DNA of 53,815 bases from Fibrobacter sp. UBA4375 (GCA_002391195.1 DGRZ01000097.1:27532-81346); one strand, 5' to 3'; shown: positions 32,072 through 41,397, numbered from the stretch's first letter. Made by a program: numbers and translations. The notes: generated from the sequence alone by a model not told the origin.

Positions 32072-32721
32072 TGCTTACGGACAAGGGCGTGCATTTTTTG
32101 GCCATTGAAGGGGTCATCGGGGTCGGAAAGACCACACTCGCTCGGATTATCGCCGAACGGTGGAACGCCTTCTGCATCGAGGAAAACTTTGCAGAAAACC
32201 CCTTCTTGGAAAAATTTTACGAAAACAAGGAAGCCTACGCCTTCCAGACCCAGCTGTTCTTTTTGCTGGACCGCCACAAGCAGTTGCAGAACACGGGAAT
32301 CCAGAGTGACCTGTTCCACGACCTGCTGGTGTGCGACTACACCTTTGACAAAGACCAGATTTTTGCGGCCCAGAACCTTTCCGATAGCGAGTACACCATG
32401 TACGAGCAGGTGGCCCGCTCTCTGGACAAGGACTTGCCGAAACCCGACCTGGTGGTTTACCTGCAGGCCAGCGTCCCAACGCTTCTGAACCGCATTCGCG
32501 GCCGTGGCCGCCAGATGGAAAAGGCCATCGAGGGCAACTACCTCAAGGACCTTCAAGAGCGCTACGACCATCTTTTCTGGCACTATCCCAGTGCCCCCGT
32601 GCTGATTATCAACACGGACAATATCGACTTTGTACACAACGAAAATCACCTGAAACAAATTCTGGATGCTATTGCGGAGTGCCCGCGGCAGACCACCTAC
32701 TTTGTTCCCGATGGTAACTAA
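32071..32721 (+). CDS. Deoxynucleoside kinase (dGK/dAK type)
   Basis: A 216-residue P-loop kinase that phosphorylates deoxynucleosides for salvage. P-loop EGVIGVGKTTLA (Gly14 to Thr21), substrate-site region ENFAENPFLEKFYENK, FQTQLFFLLDRHKQL, the catalytic DYTFDKDQIFA block, and the lid with the RxRGR-type motif NRIRGRGRQMEKAI. The sequence fits the dGK/dAK group better than thymidine kinase 1. ATG overlaps the folK stop by one base, with GGAGGAAG inside folK as ribosome site, so translation is coupled. Which base is preferred cannot be read from the sequence. Confidence 0.9.
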   Translation: MLTDKGVHFLAIEGVIGVGKTTLARIIAERWNAFCIEENFAENPFLEKFYENKEAYAFQTQLFFLLDRHKQLQNTGIQSDLFHDLLVCDYTFDKDQIFAAQNLSDSEYTMYEQVARSLDKDLPKPDLVVYLQASVPTLLNRIRGRGRQMEKAIEGNYLKDLQERYDHLFWHYPSAPVLIINTDNIDFVHNENHLKQILDAIAECPRQTTYFVPDGN

Positions 32722-32730
32722 GAAGGCAAT

Positions 32731-33582
32731 ATGCAAATCATCAAGACTATAGCGGAATTACGTGAAACCCTTAAACCCCTTATCAAGAAGGACAAGGTCA
32801 TTGGACTTGTACCCACCATGGGTGCTCTTCACGACGGTCACGGGGCGTTGATCAAGGAGTCCGTAAAGAACTGCGAAGTGACGGTGGTGAGCGTTTTCTT
32901 GAACCCGATCCAGTTCGGCCGTAACGAAGACCTGGACAAGTACCCAAAGCGTCTGGAAGCCGATGCCAAATTGGCGGAATCCCTGGGGGCGGACTATGTC
33001 TTTGCGCCCAGCGTTGCCGAAATGTATCCTGATGGCGACCCGCTGACCCTGGTGCGGGACGAAACCCTTGAAAGCATGTACTGCGGTGCTTACCGCCCGG
33101 GTCATTTCCGCGGTGTCTTGACCGTAGTGGCCAAACTGTTCCTGATATCCGGGGCGAACAAGGCTTTCTTTGGCGAGAAGGATTACCAGCAGGTGTTCCT
33201 CATCGAAAAGATGGTGAAGGACCTGAACTTCGACATCGAAATTTATCGGGTGCCTATCGTCCGCGAAGAATCTGGTCTTGCCCTTTCTAGCCGTAACGAA
33301 TACCTGACCGCCGATGAACGCAAGCAGGCGTTAGGCATTTCCGAAGGCCTGAAGCTGGCCAAGAAGGCATTCGAAGGCGGCGAGCGCGGTGTGGTGCGTC
33401 TCAGGGATATCGTGCTGAAGTCCGTGCTGGCCAATCGCGGCCAGGTCCAGTACGTGGAAGTGGTGAACCAGAAGAACTTGCAGAAGTTCAACGGCGTCCT
33501 CCGCGATGGCGACAAGGTGGTTATCCTCGTGGCCGCCTTCTTCGGCAAGACTCGCCTGATCGACAATATCGAGCTGAACTAA
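32731..33582 (+). CDS. panC: Pantothenate synthetase (pantoate-beta-alanine ligase)
   Basis: A 283-residue cytoplasmic enzyme that joins pantoate and beta-alanine with ATP. Motifs: VPTMGALHDGHGALI (HxGH-type nucleotide site), FLNPIQFGRNEDLDKYPK, GHFRGVLTVVAKLF, FFGEKDYQQVFLI, and REESGLALSSRNEYL. Length matches the family. GAAGGC lies before the ATG, nine bases after the kinase stop, so it is the third gene of the folK operon. No panB or panD is visible in the window. Confidence 0.96.
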   Translation: MQIIKTIAELRETLKPLIKKDKVIGLVPTMGALHDGHGALIKESVKNCEVTVVSVFLNPIQFGRNEDLDKYPKRLEADAKLAESLGADYVFAPSVAEMYPDGDPLTLVRDETLESMYCGAYRPGHFRGVLTVVAKLFLISGANKAFFGEKDYQQVFLIEKMVKDLNFDIEIYRVPIVREESGLALSSRNEYLTADERKQALGISEGLKLAKKAFEGGERGVVRLRDIVLKSVLANRGQVQYVEVVNQKNLQKFNGVLRDGDKVVILVAAFFGKTRLIDNIELN

Positions 33583-33612
33583 TTCTGAATTCCGAAATCC
33601 GAATTCGTAATT
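33583..33612. repeat. Heptamer array, AATTCCG / AAATCCG family
   Basis: CTGAATT, CCGAAAT, CCGAATT, CGTAATT directly after the panC stop. Confidence 0.75.
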
Positions 33613-33613
33613 G

Positions 33614-33640
33614 AAAAATAGCGGCTATGCCGCTATTTTT
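33614..33640. terminator. Bidirectional terminator overlapping the cyclase stop codon
   Basis: Perfect AAAAATAGCGGC, loop TAT, GCCGCTATTTTT. The TAG stop of the convergent cyclase gene (33635-33633) is part of the stem. Confidence 0.93.
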
Positions 33641-36600
33641 CTGTAGCCGTAAACACGCCGTCCCAGGTTTCGCCTTGGGCTACGGGCGGGTTTACCTTAT
33701 AAGCTTCGCAGCGCTTGATGTACACGTGTGAAGGCGTGGTCTTGGAACCCGGATCCCGGTCGGGATGGTGGGGCTCGTAATCCAGGCATTCCGTGAACAG
33801 TTCCTTGGCGCGGTCCCAGTCCATCGCTAAGTAGGCGGTGCGGGCCTGTTCCCAGATTTCCACCAGCTTGTGTAACTGCGCTTCGTTTTCGCAGCCGGGC
33901 TTTGCCAGCAGTTCGAAGGTCTTGACGGGCTGGCTCTTGCCTATTACGCGGATTGTGTCCAGGGAGCGGTAGATGAACCGGCCTTCGTCCAGGTGCTTTT
34001 GGGTGTCTTCGCTTATCTGGATGTAGGCACCGTACTGTTTGGCGGCGCTTTCCAGGCGGGCGGCCAGGTTCACGGCGTCGCCCATCATGGTGTAGTTCTT
34101 GCGCATGGTGGAACCCATGTTTCCGGTCACGATGTCGCCGGAGTTGATACCGATTCTCATGTGCATGTCGTGGACAACCTTGGGCCATTTGTTTCCTTCG
34201 CTCGCCCATTTCTTGCGGAGGGCCATGAGCTTGGTCTGCATGTCCACGGCGCTGTCGCAGGCGTTCTGGGCGTGGTTGGGCAGCGGCATGGGGGCTCCGA
34301 AGAAGGCGATGATGGCGTCTCCTTCGTACTTGTCCAATGTGCCCTTGTTCTCTAGCAGGGTGTCCGTCATGGCGGTGAGGTATTCGTTCAGAAGTTCCAC
34401 CAGCTTGCTTGGGTCTCCGATTTTTTCGGAGAAGGTGGAGAAGCTCGCGATGTCGGTAAAGTAGGCGGTGATGTTGGACTTGGAACCGCCCAGGGTAGGC
34501 ATGATTTCATTGTTCACCATCTCGTCGATCAGTTCAGGAGAGATGTATTGCTTGAAGGCGTTACCCAAGAAGCGTTTTTCCTTGGTCTCGAAATAGAACT
34601 GGATAATCAGGGCGATAATGTTGGTGAACAGGATGGCGAAAATCTGCTTGGACGCTCCAAGGTACAGGCCCTGTTCAAAGTAATGGTAGGCGATGCCCAG
34701 GTAGCCGCCCATCAGCACAAAGGAAAGCGCAATGGAGATGTAGCTCTTTACGTAGAGACCCACCAGCAGGCAAACTAGGGCGAGCAACACCACGATAATC
34801 TGCTGGTAGCGTTCCTGCAGGGTCACCAAAAAGTCGTCGTTCAGGATATTCTGGAGAATGGTGGCGTGGGTCAGCACGCCGGGGTAGTTTTCTTCGTGGG
34901 GTGCAGTCACAAAGTCGAACAGGGCCGGGGCCGCCGAACCCAGAATGAAAATCTTGCCCTGGAAAAGTCCCGGATCTACCCGGTTCTTGGTAATGTCGTA
35001 ATAGGACAAGTGCTGGAAAACCCTTTCCGTTTCTGCCGTGTTGTATCGGCCCTTGTAGTTGATTTGGTAATGACCCCAGCGGTCGATGGGAATCTGTTTC
35101 ACCTTGCCGAACCGGATTTCTTTGCCTTCGCCCAGGTTGTTGATGCGTTCTTCGGAGGTGTTGATAATGTCTGTCAGCACGTCGTTGTTCAAGATGACCA
35201 GATTGGAAACCCACTTTTTCTTGGCCATATCATAATGGATGTCCATGTCCATAGAAATATGGGTGGGCTTGTTTGGTGGAAGCCTTTGCAGTGAGTCCGC
35301 AAAATACTTGACGGTATTTACGATATAGGGAGTGATGACCGCCTCTTCGTCTTCTTCGCTATCGGAGAGCACAAACCGGCCTGCACCTTCTTCGTCCCGC
35401 TTGACGGTAATGTTGTCTGTAATTTCTTTTTCTTCGTCTTCGCCCAGGGAATCCAGCATGGTGGCGTCAATCTGGAAAAGGGCGTCGGAAAGGGTCTCGT
35501 TCAACATCTGGCCTTCGAAGATTTCGAAGGTGACGCTTCCTTCGCTGTTCTTGGTGGCGATGATTTTTGAGGAAATGTCGATGAACTGGCTGTTTTCTTC
35601 GGGCTTCTTGGCGGCTTCCCTGATTTTTTTGTGGAGGGCCAGGAACATGGGATAGCTGAACTGGGGGAAGGTGGTGTGGTAAAATCCCGAGGAATCTTTG
35701 TAGATGCCGAAAGGCTTGCCCAGGTCGATATACTGCCCCATCTTGATTTTCACGTTTTCCGGTTTCTGGTGAAAAAGGTGCAAAAGTGTCATCAGGGGCA
35801 TGGTGGAATAAATCTTGCTTTCCGTTCCGGAGTAGAGTTCCGGACTGGGGAAACGGTAAAGGAGGGACACGCGGCGGACCACGCCGTCGTCATCGGGGTA
35901 GGCGTTTACCGAACCCATCTGGGCCCCTGCTTGGGCCAGTTCCGGGAAGATGTTGTCCAGCAGGTCCTTTGGCTCGATGTTCTGGGCGGAGTCTACTTGC
36001 GAAAGTTCGAAGGTGGAGCTGTAGCCGATTTCATCGGCCCGTTCGGCGGTGCTGAGGGGCCTCCATTGAGATTCGTGCTTGTAGGACTGGTAGCTATCAA
36101 AAATGTTGCAGACGATAGTGTTCCCGCTTTCCTTGACGGCGCTGACCAGCATGGAGTCGTAATTGTAGAACGTTCGGATGTCGCCCCCCAGGGAATCCCA
36201 GGGCGTGTCCGGGCTCAGCTTGTTCAGCATGGTGGTGACCTGCTGGGTCTTCTGTTCGCCAAAATCGGCGTTCTTGAACAGGATGTCGAAGCCGATGGCC
36301 GATGCCCCTCCGTTGCTCAGGTTCTTGACCACGTCGGCGTGGATGGAACGGTCCCAGGTGTTGTAGTTTCCCAGTTTTGCCAGGGAGGGTTCGTCAATAT
36401 CCACGATAAAGATGTTGGGGTCGTAATGGCTGTTCAGGGCATTCTTGTCGCCGGTTTCTTCGAGGTTGTGGGTCTTGCCCGTCTTGACCTTGAAGAACAT
36501 GTCGTAGAACAGGTATTCTAGGGATTCTGCACCGTTGCGGACTCCATCTAGCTGAGGGTTCTGCACGTTGCCCAAGAACAAAATGAGAAAAACTAGGCCC

Positions 36601-36659
36601 GACGTAAGGCCGAAACCAATTAAAAGTTTCTTTAATTTTTTTGACAGTTTTATCTGCAT
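33633..36659 (-). CDS. CHASE2-domain adenylate/guanylate cyclase (class III)
   Basis: A 1008-residue membrane receptor cyclase. One N-terminal helix (about 11-29) is followed by a large CHASE2 sensor region outside the membrane (IFIVDIDEPSLAKLGNYNTWDRSIHA; GGASAIGFDILF), interrupted by an acidic insert near 410-445. Three helices lie at about 620-690. The class III catalytic domain (about 730-920) has the metal-binding TDIASFSTFSE, KYEGDAIIAFFGAP and GDAVNLAARLE. Which nucleotide it uses is not settled. The C-terminal 90 residues resemble a TPR-like helix pair. TATTAT lies seven bases before the ATG with no ribosome site. Divergent from ftsK; the stop sits in a terminator stem. Confidence 0.9.
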   Translation of the reverse strand: MQIKLSKKLKKLLIGFGLTSGLVFLILFLGNVQNPQLDGVRNGAESLEYLFYDMFFKVKTGKTHNLEETGDKNALNSHYDPNIFIVDIDEPSLAKLGNYNTWDRSIHADVVKNLSNGGASAIGFDILFKNADFGEQKTQQVTTMLNKLSPDTPWDSLGGDIRTFYNYDSMLVSAVKESGNTIVCNIFDSYQSYKHESQWRPLSTAERADEIGYSSTFELSQVDSAQNIEPKDLLDNIFPELAQAGAQMGSVNAYPDDDGVVRRVSLLYRFPSPELYSGTESKIYSTMPLMTLLHLFHQKPENVKIKMGQYIDLGKPFGIYKDSSGFYHTTFPQFSYPMFLALHKKIREAAKKPEENSQFIDISSKIIATKNSEGSVTFEIFEGQMLNETLSDALFQIDATMLDSLGEDEEKEITDNITVKRDEEGAGRFVLSDSEEDEEAVITPYIVNTVKYFADSLQRLPPNKPTHISMDMDIHYDMAKKKWVSNLVILNNDVLTDIINTSEERINNLGEGKEIRFGKVKQIPIDRWGHYQINYKGRYNTAETERVFQHLSYYDITKNRVDPGLFQGKIFILGSAAPALFDFVTAPHEENYPGVLTHATILQNILNDDFLVTLQERYQQIIVVLLALVCLLVGLYVKSYISIALSFVLMGGYLGIAYHYFEQGLYLGASKQIFAILFTNIIALIIQFYFETKEKRFLGNAFKQYISPELIDEMVNNEIMPTLGGSKSNITAYFTDIASFSTFSEKIGDPSKLVELLNEYLTAMTDTLLENKGTLDKYEGDAIIAFFGAPMPLPNHAQNACDSAVDMQTKLMALRKKWASEGNKWPKVVHDMHMRIGINSGDIVTGNMGSTMRKNYTMMGDAVNLAARLESAAKQYGAYIQISEDTQKHLDEGRFIYRSLDTIRVIGKSQPVKTFELLAKPGCENEAQLHKLVEIWEQARTAYLAMDWDRAKELFTECLDYEPHHPDRDPGSKTTPSHVYIKRCEAYKVNPPVAQGETWDGVFTATEK

Positions 36660-36666
36660 ATTGTCA

Positions 36667-36694
36667 ATAATAACAAATGGGTTTTAGTTATATT
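36667..36694. promoter_or_regulatory. Back-to-back promoters of the cyclase and ftsK
   Basis: Minus strand TATTAT (36672-36667), seven bases before ATG 36659. Plus strand TATATT (36689-36694), 28 bases before the ftsK TTG start. The two -10 boxes are only 16 bp apart, so the promoters must overlap. Confidence 0.5.
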
Positions 36695-36722
36695 TCCAAT
36701 GCAATGGCGAAGGAGCTTTAAT

Positions 36723-39611
36723 TTGGCAACTCAAAAAAAGAAAACCGGTCGTAAAACAACATCTGCAAAAACGGAACAGGTGGAAAATTCGGAGGAACGT
36801 TCCCTGGGGGCCATGGTGGTGGGCTACGGGCTCATCGCCCTGTCCGCTATAGCCCTGTTGTCTTGCATTAGCGTGGTCTATGTAGGTTCCGAAAAGGGAA
36901 TCATGACCCGGTTCGGTGACTTCTTGAATTTCGCCTTCGGCAAGTTGCCTGTGATTTTCATTATCCTGTCCGTGATGCTGTGGGGCTTGTTCATCACTTT
37001 CCAGGGCCTGCGCAAGAAACTGTTCCGCGTGGCTCTCGGCCTTTCTATCGTTGGCCTGGACCTGTGCGTGTTGATGTCCGTCCCCGTTCACGGCAAGGCT
37101 AATGTTTCCGAAGATGTATTTATCATGCGGGGCGGAATCGTGGGCCGCTTTCTGGATTCTAACATCGTGGGCCCCCTTTGCGGAGACGTGCTGTTTATCC
37201 CGGTGATTGTTCTGTCCCTTGTTCTGGTGGCGGTGCTGTTCTTCTGTTTCGGGCTCCGCTTCGGGCATTTTGCTGCCCTGTTCCGCAAGATTCGCGGCAT
37301 AAAGGAAAAAGCCCCTGCTGGTGAAGTCGATGGCGAAAGCGACGGGGAAGACTCCGACGAGACGACTACGGTCCGCAAGGGTATCACTATGGATGGGGAT
37401 ACCACCATCTTCAATATTCCCGACGCCTACAGGACCAAGCATAAGGGCGTGCTCAAGCCTTTCAGTGCCCGCAAGAACTGGATGGAGGCGGTGGACACTT
37501 CCGCTGCGGAAACGCCCATGGTGGACAGGGGCGTGGAAGGAACCCTTGTAGAGGGTTCCTTTGGAACGGTTGCAGAAAAGCCTGCTCCGAAACCTTTGGG
37601 CGAAGACCCTGAAATTTTACGTTTGGAAAAGGAACTTCGCGAGAATGGAACTCACATGAGTGCTCTGGAAATTCGCGAAATCCGGAACAAGATTGCCGAA
37701 ATCCGTCGCGCCCGTGAAGAAATCAACTGGGAAAACGAACGCCAGGGGAACCTGGTGGTGAAGGGCGCTGTTCGCGGAGGCGAAAGCGAAACTACGGACG
37801 AGGCTACTGTCGTGGCCGGAGCGGCACCCGAAGAGGCTACCGTTGTGGCGGGTTCAGTCGAAGAAACCCAGGCAGCAACCGTCGCGAAAACGATAGCCGA
37901 CAATGTGGAGCCGACGCAAGTGGGCGACGCAGAACCGTCGGCAGAGTCCGATGAAGATGAAGAGGATTTTATTCCCCAAGTGGTTTCTTCGGACGAGGTG
38001 GACCAGGACCCGAGTTATGTGCCGCCTAGTAACATCGGCACCTCTTCTGGCGGCACGACCGTCACCGGCTCTGGCGTTACGGGAATCCCGCAGCCCGACC
38101 CGACGGTCCATTACGACGAATACAAGGTGCCCTCTGTAGATGAAATTCTAGACACCCACGAGCCCCAGCCGGCGGACTATACGGTGGACGAGTTGAACGC
38201 CATCGGCAAGATGCTTGAAGAAAAGCTGGAAAACTTCAAGGTGAAAGGCAAGGTGGTGGGTTGCGAAACGGGGCCTGTCATTACCCGCTTCGAAGTAGAA
38301 CCGGGTCCGGGTGTAAAGGTCTCCCAGTTTAGCGCCCTGCAAGACGACCTGGCCATGGCCCTGAAGGCGGTGTCTATACGAATCCTCGCCCCGATTCCCG
38401 GAAAGGGAGCGGTGGGTATCGAGATTCCCAACCGCAAGATGCAGACTATTTTTGGTCGCGACATTTTCGAGAGCGATGCCTTCAAGCCTTCTCCCGAAAA
38501 GATTGTCATGGCTCTTGGCAAGGACATTTCCGGCGAACCTTTTGCCATGGACTTGGCGAAGGCTCCCCACCTGATGATTGCGGGCCAGACGGGTTCCGGT
38601 AAGTCCGTGTGCATTAATGCCCTCATGGCCAGCATGCTTTTCAGCAAGACTCCCGACGAACTCCGCATGATTCTTGTGGACCCGAAGGCGGTGGAACTGA
38701 AGATGTACGAGAACATCCCGCACCTGCTGGCGCCTGTGATTACCAAGCCGGAGGTGGCCATACAGGCGCTCCAGTGGCTCTGCTACGAGATGGATAGGCG
38801 CACCGAAGTCCTTGCCTCGGCGAAGGTCCGAAACATTGGCGGTTTCAATGCCAAGTTCGAGGCGGGTGAACTCCCGGAAGAGGTTCCCGAAGAGGATCGC
38901 GGACACCGCATGGCCTTTATCGTGGTGATTATCGACGAAATGGCCGACCTGATGATGGTGGCCGGAAAAGAAATCGAGAAGAACGTGAGCCGCCTGGCCG
39001 CCAAGGCCCGTGCTGTTGGCATTCACCTGGTGCTTGCCACCCAGCGTCCGTCGGTGAAGGTGATTACCGGTAACATCAAGGCGAACCTGCCTACACGTAT
39101 CAGCTTCAAGGTGGCCTCTAACGTGGATGCCCGTACGGTGATGGACCACGCCGGCGCCGAAAAACTCTTGGGCCGTGGCGACATGCTTTACAAGGCGGTG
39201 AACGCTCCCGACCCGGTACGTTTGCATGGGGCCTTCCTCAGCGACGAAGAGGCGGAAAAATTGGCCGACGCCTGCTCCAACCAGAACGTGTGCTACCCGC
39301 AGCTGGAAACCTTCGAGGTTGCCGAAGAAGGCGGGGAAGGGGAGGACGGCGAAGAAAACGCCGCCATGAGCGAGAAGAAGGACAAGCTGTTGTTCGAGGT
39401 GGCCAAGTGGGCTATCGAATGCGGCAACGGCCTTTCTACCTCTGCGGTGCAGCGCCACTTCAGCGTAGGCTACAGCCGGGCAGGCAAGATTGTGGACCAG
39501 CTGTTCGGTCTTGGTCTGTGCGCCCGCAGTACAGGCAATTCCAAGCCCCGTGCCATGCTTATCGACATGGATCAGCTCATGCAACTGGAACGCTCTGGAA
39601 CGTTCCGCTAA
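36723..39611 (+). CDS. ftsK: DNA translocase FtsK/SpoIIIE
   Basis: A 962-residue membrane-anchored DNA pump that clears chromosome ends from the closing septum. Four helices fill residues about 20-185. A long acidic linker (about 190-450) contains tandem TVVAG-type repeats (DEATVVAGAAPEEATVVAG). The motor has the alpha/beta domain and Walker A GQTGSGKS (about 621-628), ILVDPKAVELKMYENIPHLL, VVIIDEMADLMMV, LATQRPSVKVITGNIKANLP; the C-terminal gamma winged helix reads STSAVQRHFSVGYSRAGKIV. I placed the start at TTG 36723 because AGGAG lies seven bases upstream; an in-frame ATG at 36699 has no site and overlaps the promoter. Confidence 0.93.
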   Translation: MATQKKKTGRKTTSAKTEQVENSEERSLGAMVVGYGLIALSAIALLSCISVVYVGSEKGIMTRFGDFLNFAFGKLPVIFIILSVMLWGLFITFQGLRKKLFRVALGLSIVGLDLCVLMSVPVHGKANVSEDVFIMRGGIVGRFLDSNIVGPLCGDVLFIPVIVLSLVLVAVLFFCFGLRFGHFAALFRKIRGIKEKAPAGEVDGESDGEDSDETTTVRKGITMDGDTTIFNIPDAYRTKHKGVLKPFSARKNWMEAVDTSAAETPMVDRGVEGTLVEGSFGTVAEKPAPKPLGEDPEILRLEKELRENGTHMSALEIREIRNKIAEIRRAREEINWENERQGNLVVKGAVRGGESETTDEATVVAGAAPEEATVVAGSVEETQAATVAKTIADNVEPTQVGDAEPSAESDEDEEDFIPQVVSSDEVDQDPSYVPPSNIGTSSGGTTVTGSGVTGIPQPDPTVHYDEYKVPSVDEILDTHEPQPADYTVDELNAIGKMLEEKLENFKVKGKVVGCETGPVITRFEVEPGPGVKVSQFSALQDDLAMALKAVSIRILAPIPGKGAVGIEIPNRKMQTIFGRDIFESDAFKPSPEKIVMALGKDISGEPFAMDLAKAPHLMIAGQTGSGKSVCINALMASMLFSKTPDELRMILVDPKAVELKMYENIPHLLAPVITKPEVAIQALQWLCYEMDRRTEVLASAKVRNIGGFNAKFEAGELPEEVPEEDRGHRMAFIVVIIDEMADLMMVAGKEIEKNVSRLAAKARAVGIHLVLATQRPSVKVITGNIKANLPTRISFKVASNVDARTVMDHAGAEKLLGRGDMLYKAVNAPDPVRLHGAFLSDEEAEKLADACSNQNVCYPQLETFEVAEEGGEGEDGEENAAMSEKKDKLLFEVAKWAIECGNGLSTSAVQRHFSVGYSRAGKIVDQLFGLGLCARSTGNSKPRAMLIDMDQLMQLERSGTFR

Positions 39612-39643
39612 CCCCTAAATCCTAGTCTCTAGATCCTACGCCT
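39610..39643. repeat. Heptamer array, AACCCCT / AAATCCT family
   Basis: Four to five 7-bp units that fill the whole ftsK-ispE gap and touch the ispE start. Confidence 0.8.
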
Positions 39644-39644
39644 C

Positions 39645-40532
39645 ATGAAAGAATTCGCTCCTGCTAAAATCAATCTCTTCCTCGACGTCATCCGCAAGCG
39701 CGAAGACGGTTACCACGATCTGGGAACCCTTTTCCAGACTATCGACGTGGGCGACACGGTTTCGGCCACCTTTCGAGACGACGACAAGATTACCCTGGAG
39801 TACAATGTTCCTCAGGAATATCCCAAGGAATCGGACCTGGTGTTCAAGGCGGCAGCCCTGATGCAAGAGGCCTACCGTGTACCGAAGGGCGTTGACCTGT
39901 ATCTGGAAAAGGTGATGCCCTTGGGCGCTGGCCTTGGCGGAGGCTCTGCCGATGCCGCAGCAACCCTTAGGTTGCTGAACCACCTCTGGAAGTTGGACCT
40001 GCCTATGGAGGCCCTGGAGGAACTGGGCGCAAGTCTCGGTGCCGACGTCCCCTTTCTGGTCAGAGGCGGCTCGGCGTTTGCCGAGGGCATCGGCGAAAAG
40101 CTTACGCCCATCGAACCGCTCCAGCTGAAAGACGGTCAGCACCTGCTCGTAGCGACCCCGCTGGACGCCGTGCCCACCAAGGACGCCTACGCCGGAGTCC
40201 CCAAGTCGGGCCCTGACCGCTGGGAGGCTTACAAGTCGGGCTTCAGGGCCGCGGCCGGTTCTAGTCCTGCAGAAAATTCGGGTTCCGCCATGGATTTCGC
40301 CCTGGAAAACGTCTTCAACAGTTTCGAGATTTCGGTATTCCCCAAGCACCCCTTGGTAGAACAGCTGAAGCAACAGATGATCCGCCTTGGGGCGACTTCA
40401 GTCCTCATGTCGGGGTCGGGAGCCTCCGTCTTTGGCGTTTTTGGGACCCGGAGCCAGGCGGAATCTGCCCTGGAATCCCTGAAACCCATTTCCAGATACC
40501 TCGCCGTGACCCGTTTTTTCCAGGGTTTTTAG
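39645..40532 (+). CDS. ispE: 4-diphosphocytidyl-2-C-methyl-D-erythritol kinase
   Basis: A 295-residue GHMP kinase of the non-mevalonate isoprenoid pathway. N-terminal APAKINLFLDVIRKREDGYHDL, the ATP-binding PLGAGLGGGSADAAA (about 91-105), GADVPFLVRGGSAFAEGIGE, and the C-terminal SGSGASVFGVF motif are all present. Residues about 185-220 include a loop (SGPDRWEAYKSGFRAAAGSS) somewhat longer than usual. No ribosome-binding site is visible; heptamers run up to the ATG, so it is probably read from the ftsK transcript. It is followed by tRNA-Gln after 48 bases. Confidence 0.94.
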   Translation: MKEFAPAKINLFLDVIRKREDGYHDLGTLFQTIDVGDTVSATFRDDDKITLEYNVPQEYPKESDLVFKAAALMQEAYRVPKGVDLYLEKVMPLGAGLGGGSADAAATLRLLNHLWKLDLPMEALEELGASLGADVPFLVRGGSAFAEGIGEKLTPIEPLQLKDGQHLLVATPLDAVPTKDAYAGVPKSGPDRWEAYKSGFRAAAGSSPAENSGSAMDFALENVFNSFEISVFPKHPLVEQLKQQMIRLGATSVLMSGSGASVFGVFGTRSQAESALESLKPISRYLAVTRFFQGF

Positions 40533-40541
40533 GCGAATCCC

Positions 40542-40569
40542 TTTGAATTTTGGGCGTATTTTCTATATT
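40542..40569 (+). promoter_or_regulatory. Promoter of tRNA-Gln / rplY
   Basis: TTTGAA (40542-40547), 16-bp spacer, TATATT (40564-40569). GGCGAATCCCTTT at 40532-40544 is identical to the block at the tRNA-Gly promoter. Confidence 0.55.
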
Positions 40570-40580
40570 TGCGCCACCAT

Positions 40581-40652
40581 TGGGGTATCGTCAAGTGGTA
40601 AGACAACGGATTTTGATTCCGTTATTCGTTGGTTCGAATCCAGCTACCCCAA
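40581..40652 (+). tRNA. tRNA-Gln (anticodon TTG)
   Basis: Acceptor TGGGGTA / TACCCCA, D arm TCGTCAAGTGGTAAGAC, anticodon stem ACGGA/TCCGT with loop TTTTGAT (anticodon TTG), T arm TTGGTTCGAATCCAG. Discriminator A. CCA is not encoded. No terminator separates it from rplY 36 bases downstream. Confidence 0.95.
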
Positions 40653-40688
40653 TGAATTTTTTAACCATTCCAAAATTGGAGAAATACA

Positions 40689-41336
40689 ATGGAACTCACA
40701 ACGCTCAAGGCTACCTCGAGAGTGCTAGGTGCAAACCGCGAAAACAAGCGTTTGCGTAAGGCTGGTCAGATTCCGGCCGTCTATTATGGTAAGGGTACAG
40801 AGACTGTGAATATCAGCGTCAGCGAAATTGATATTCGTAAGGTTCTCGCACCCGGTAAGCGTTACACCCTTCTGGACCTGGAAATCGATGGCAAGGCCGG
40901 CAATCCCGCGGTTATCTACAACTACCAGAAGGACGCCATTTCCCAGAAATTCGTCCACATTGACTTTCTCAAGATCGACGAAGCCACTCCGGTGAAGGTT
41001 CGCGTTCCTGTCAAGCTCTCCGGCCTTCCGGTGGGCGTCAAGACCCAGGGCGGCTTGCTGGCTCAGGAAACTCATTACCTGATGCTCTCTGCCAAGCCGG
41101 CTTCCATTCCGACCGTTCTGGAACTGGATATCTCCGACTTTGAGACCAACGTGACCTTCTACGCCAAGGACTTCAAGCTCCCTGAAGGCGTTACCCTGGC
41201 TTCCGTTCCTCGTACGGTGATCTTCTCCATCTCTTCTAAGTCCAAGAAGAAGGATGCTGCCGACGCTGCCGCACCTGCCGCTGAAGCTGCTGCTCCCGCA
41301 GCCGCTGCCGCCGCACCTGCTGCCGAAAGCAAGTAA
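40689..41336 (+). CDS. rplY: Ribosomal protein bL25, long (CTC/TL5) form
   Basis: A 215-residue ribosomal protein that binds 5S rRNA in the 50S subunit. The N-terminal L25 domain (ELTTLKATSRVLGANRENKR, GQIPAVYYGKG, QKDAISQKFVHIDFLKI) is followed by the TL5/CTC beta domain (VKVRVPVKLSGLPVGVKTQGG, LELDISDFET, LPEGVTLAS). The last 20 residues are nearly all Ala, Pro and Glu, a tail common in long forms. TTGGAGAAA precedes the ATG. The gene appears to share the tRNA-Gln promoter. A peptidyl-tRNA hydrolase gene, a frequent neighbour elsewhere, is absent. Confidence 0.95.
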   Translation: MELTTLKATSRVLGANRENKRLRKAGQIPAVYYGKGTETVNISVSEIDIRKVLAPGKRYTLLDLEIDGKAGNPAVIYNYQKDAISQKFVHIDFLKIDEATPVKVRVPVKLSGLPVGVKTQGGLLAQETHYLMLSAKPASIPTVLELDISDFETNVTFYAKDFKLPEGVTLASVPRTVIFSISSKSKKKDAADAAAPAAEAAAPAAAAAAPAAESK

Positions 41337-41397
41337 ACGACCGCTCGCGCTAGACTCTGGACATCAAGTACAGGGTTGGCGCTCGCTCTCGCAACCG

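Noticed and set aside
38148..39584. Minus-strand open frame of 478 codons opposite ftsK
   Set aside because: Shadow of ftsK codon bias; His- and Val-rich low-quality protein without a start site or motifs.
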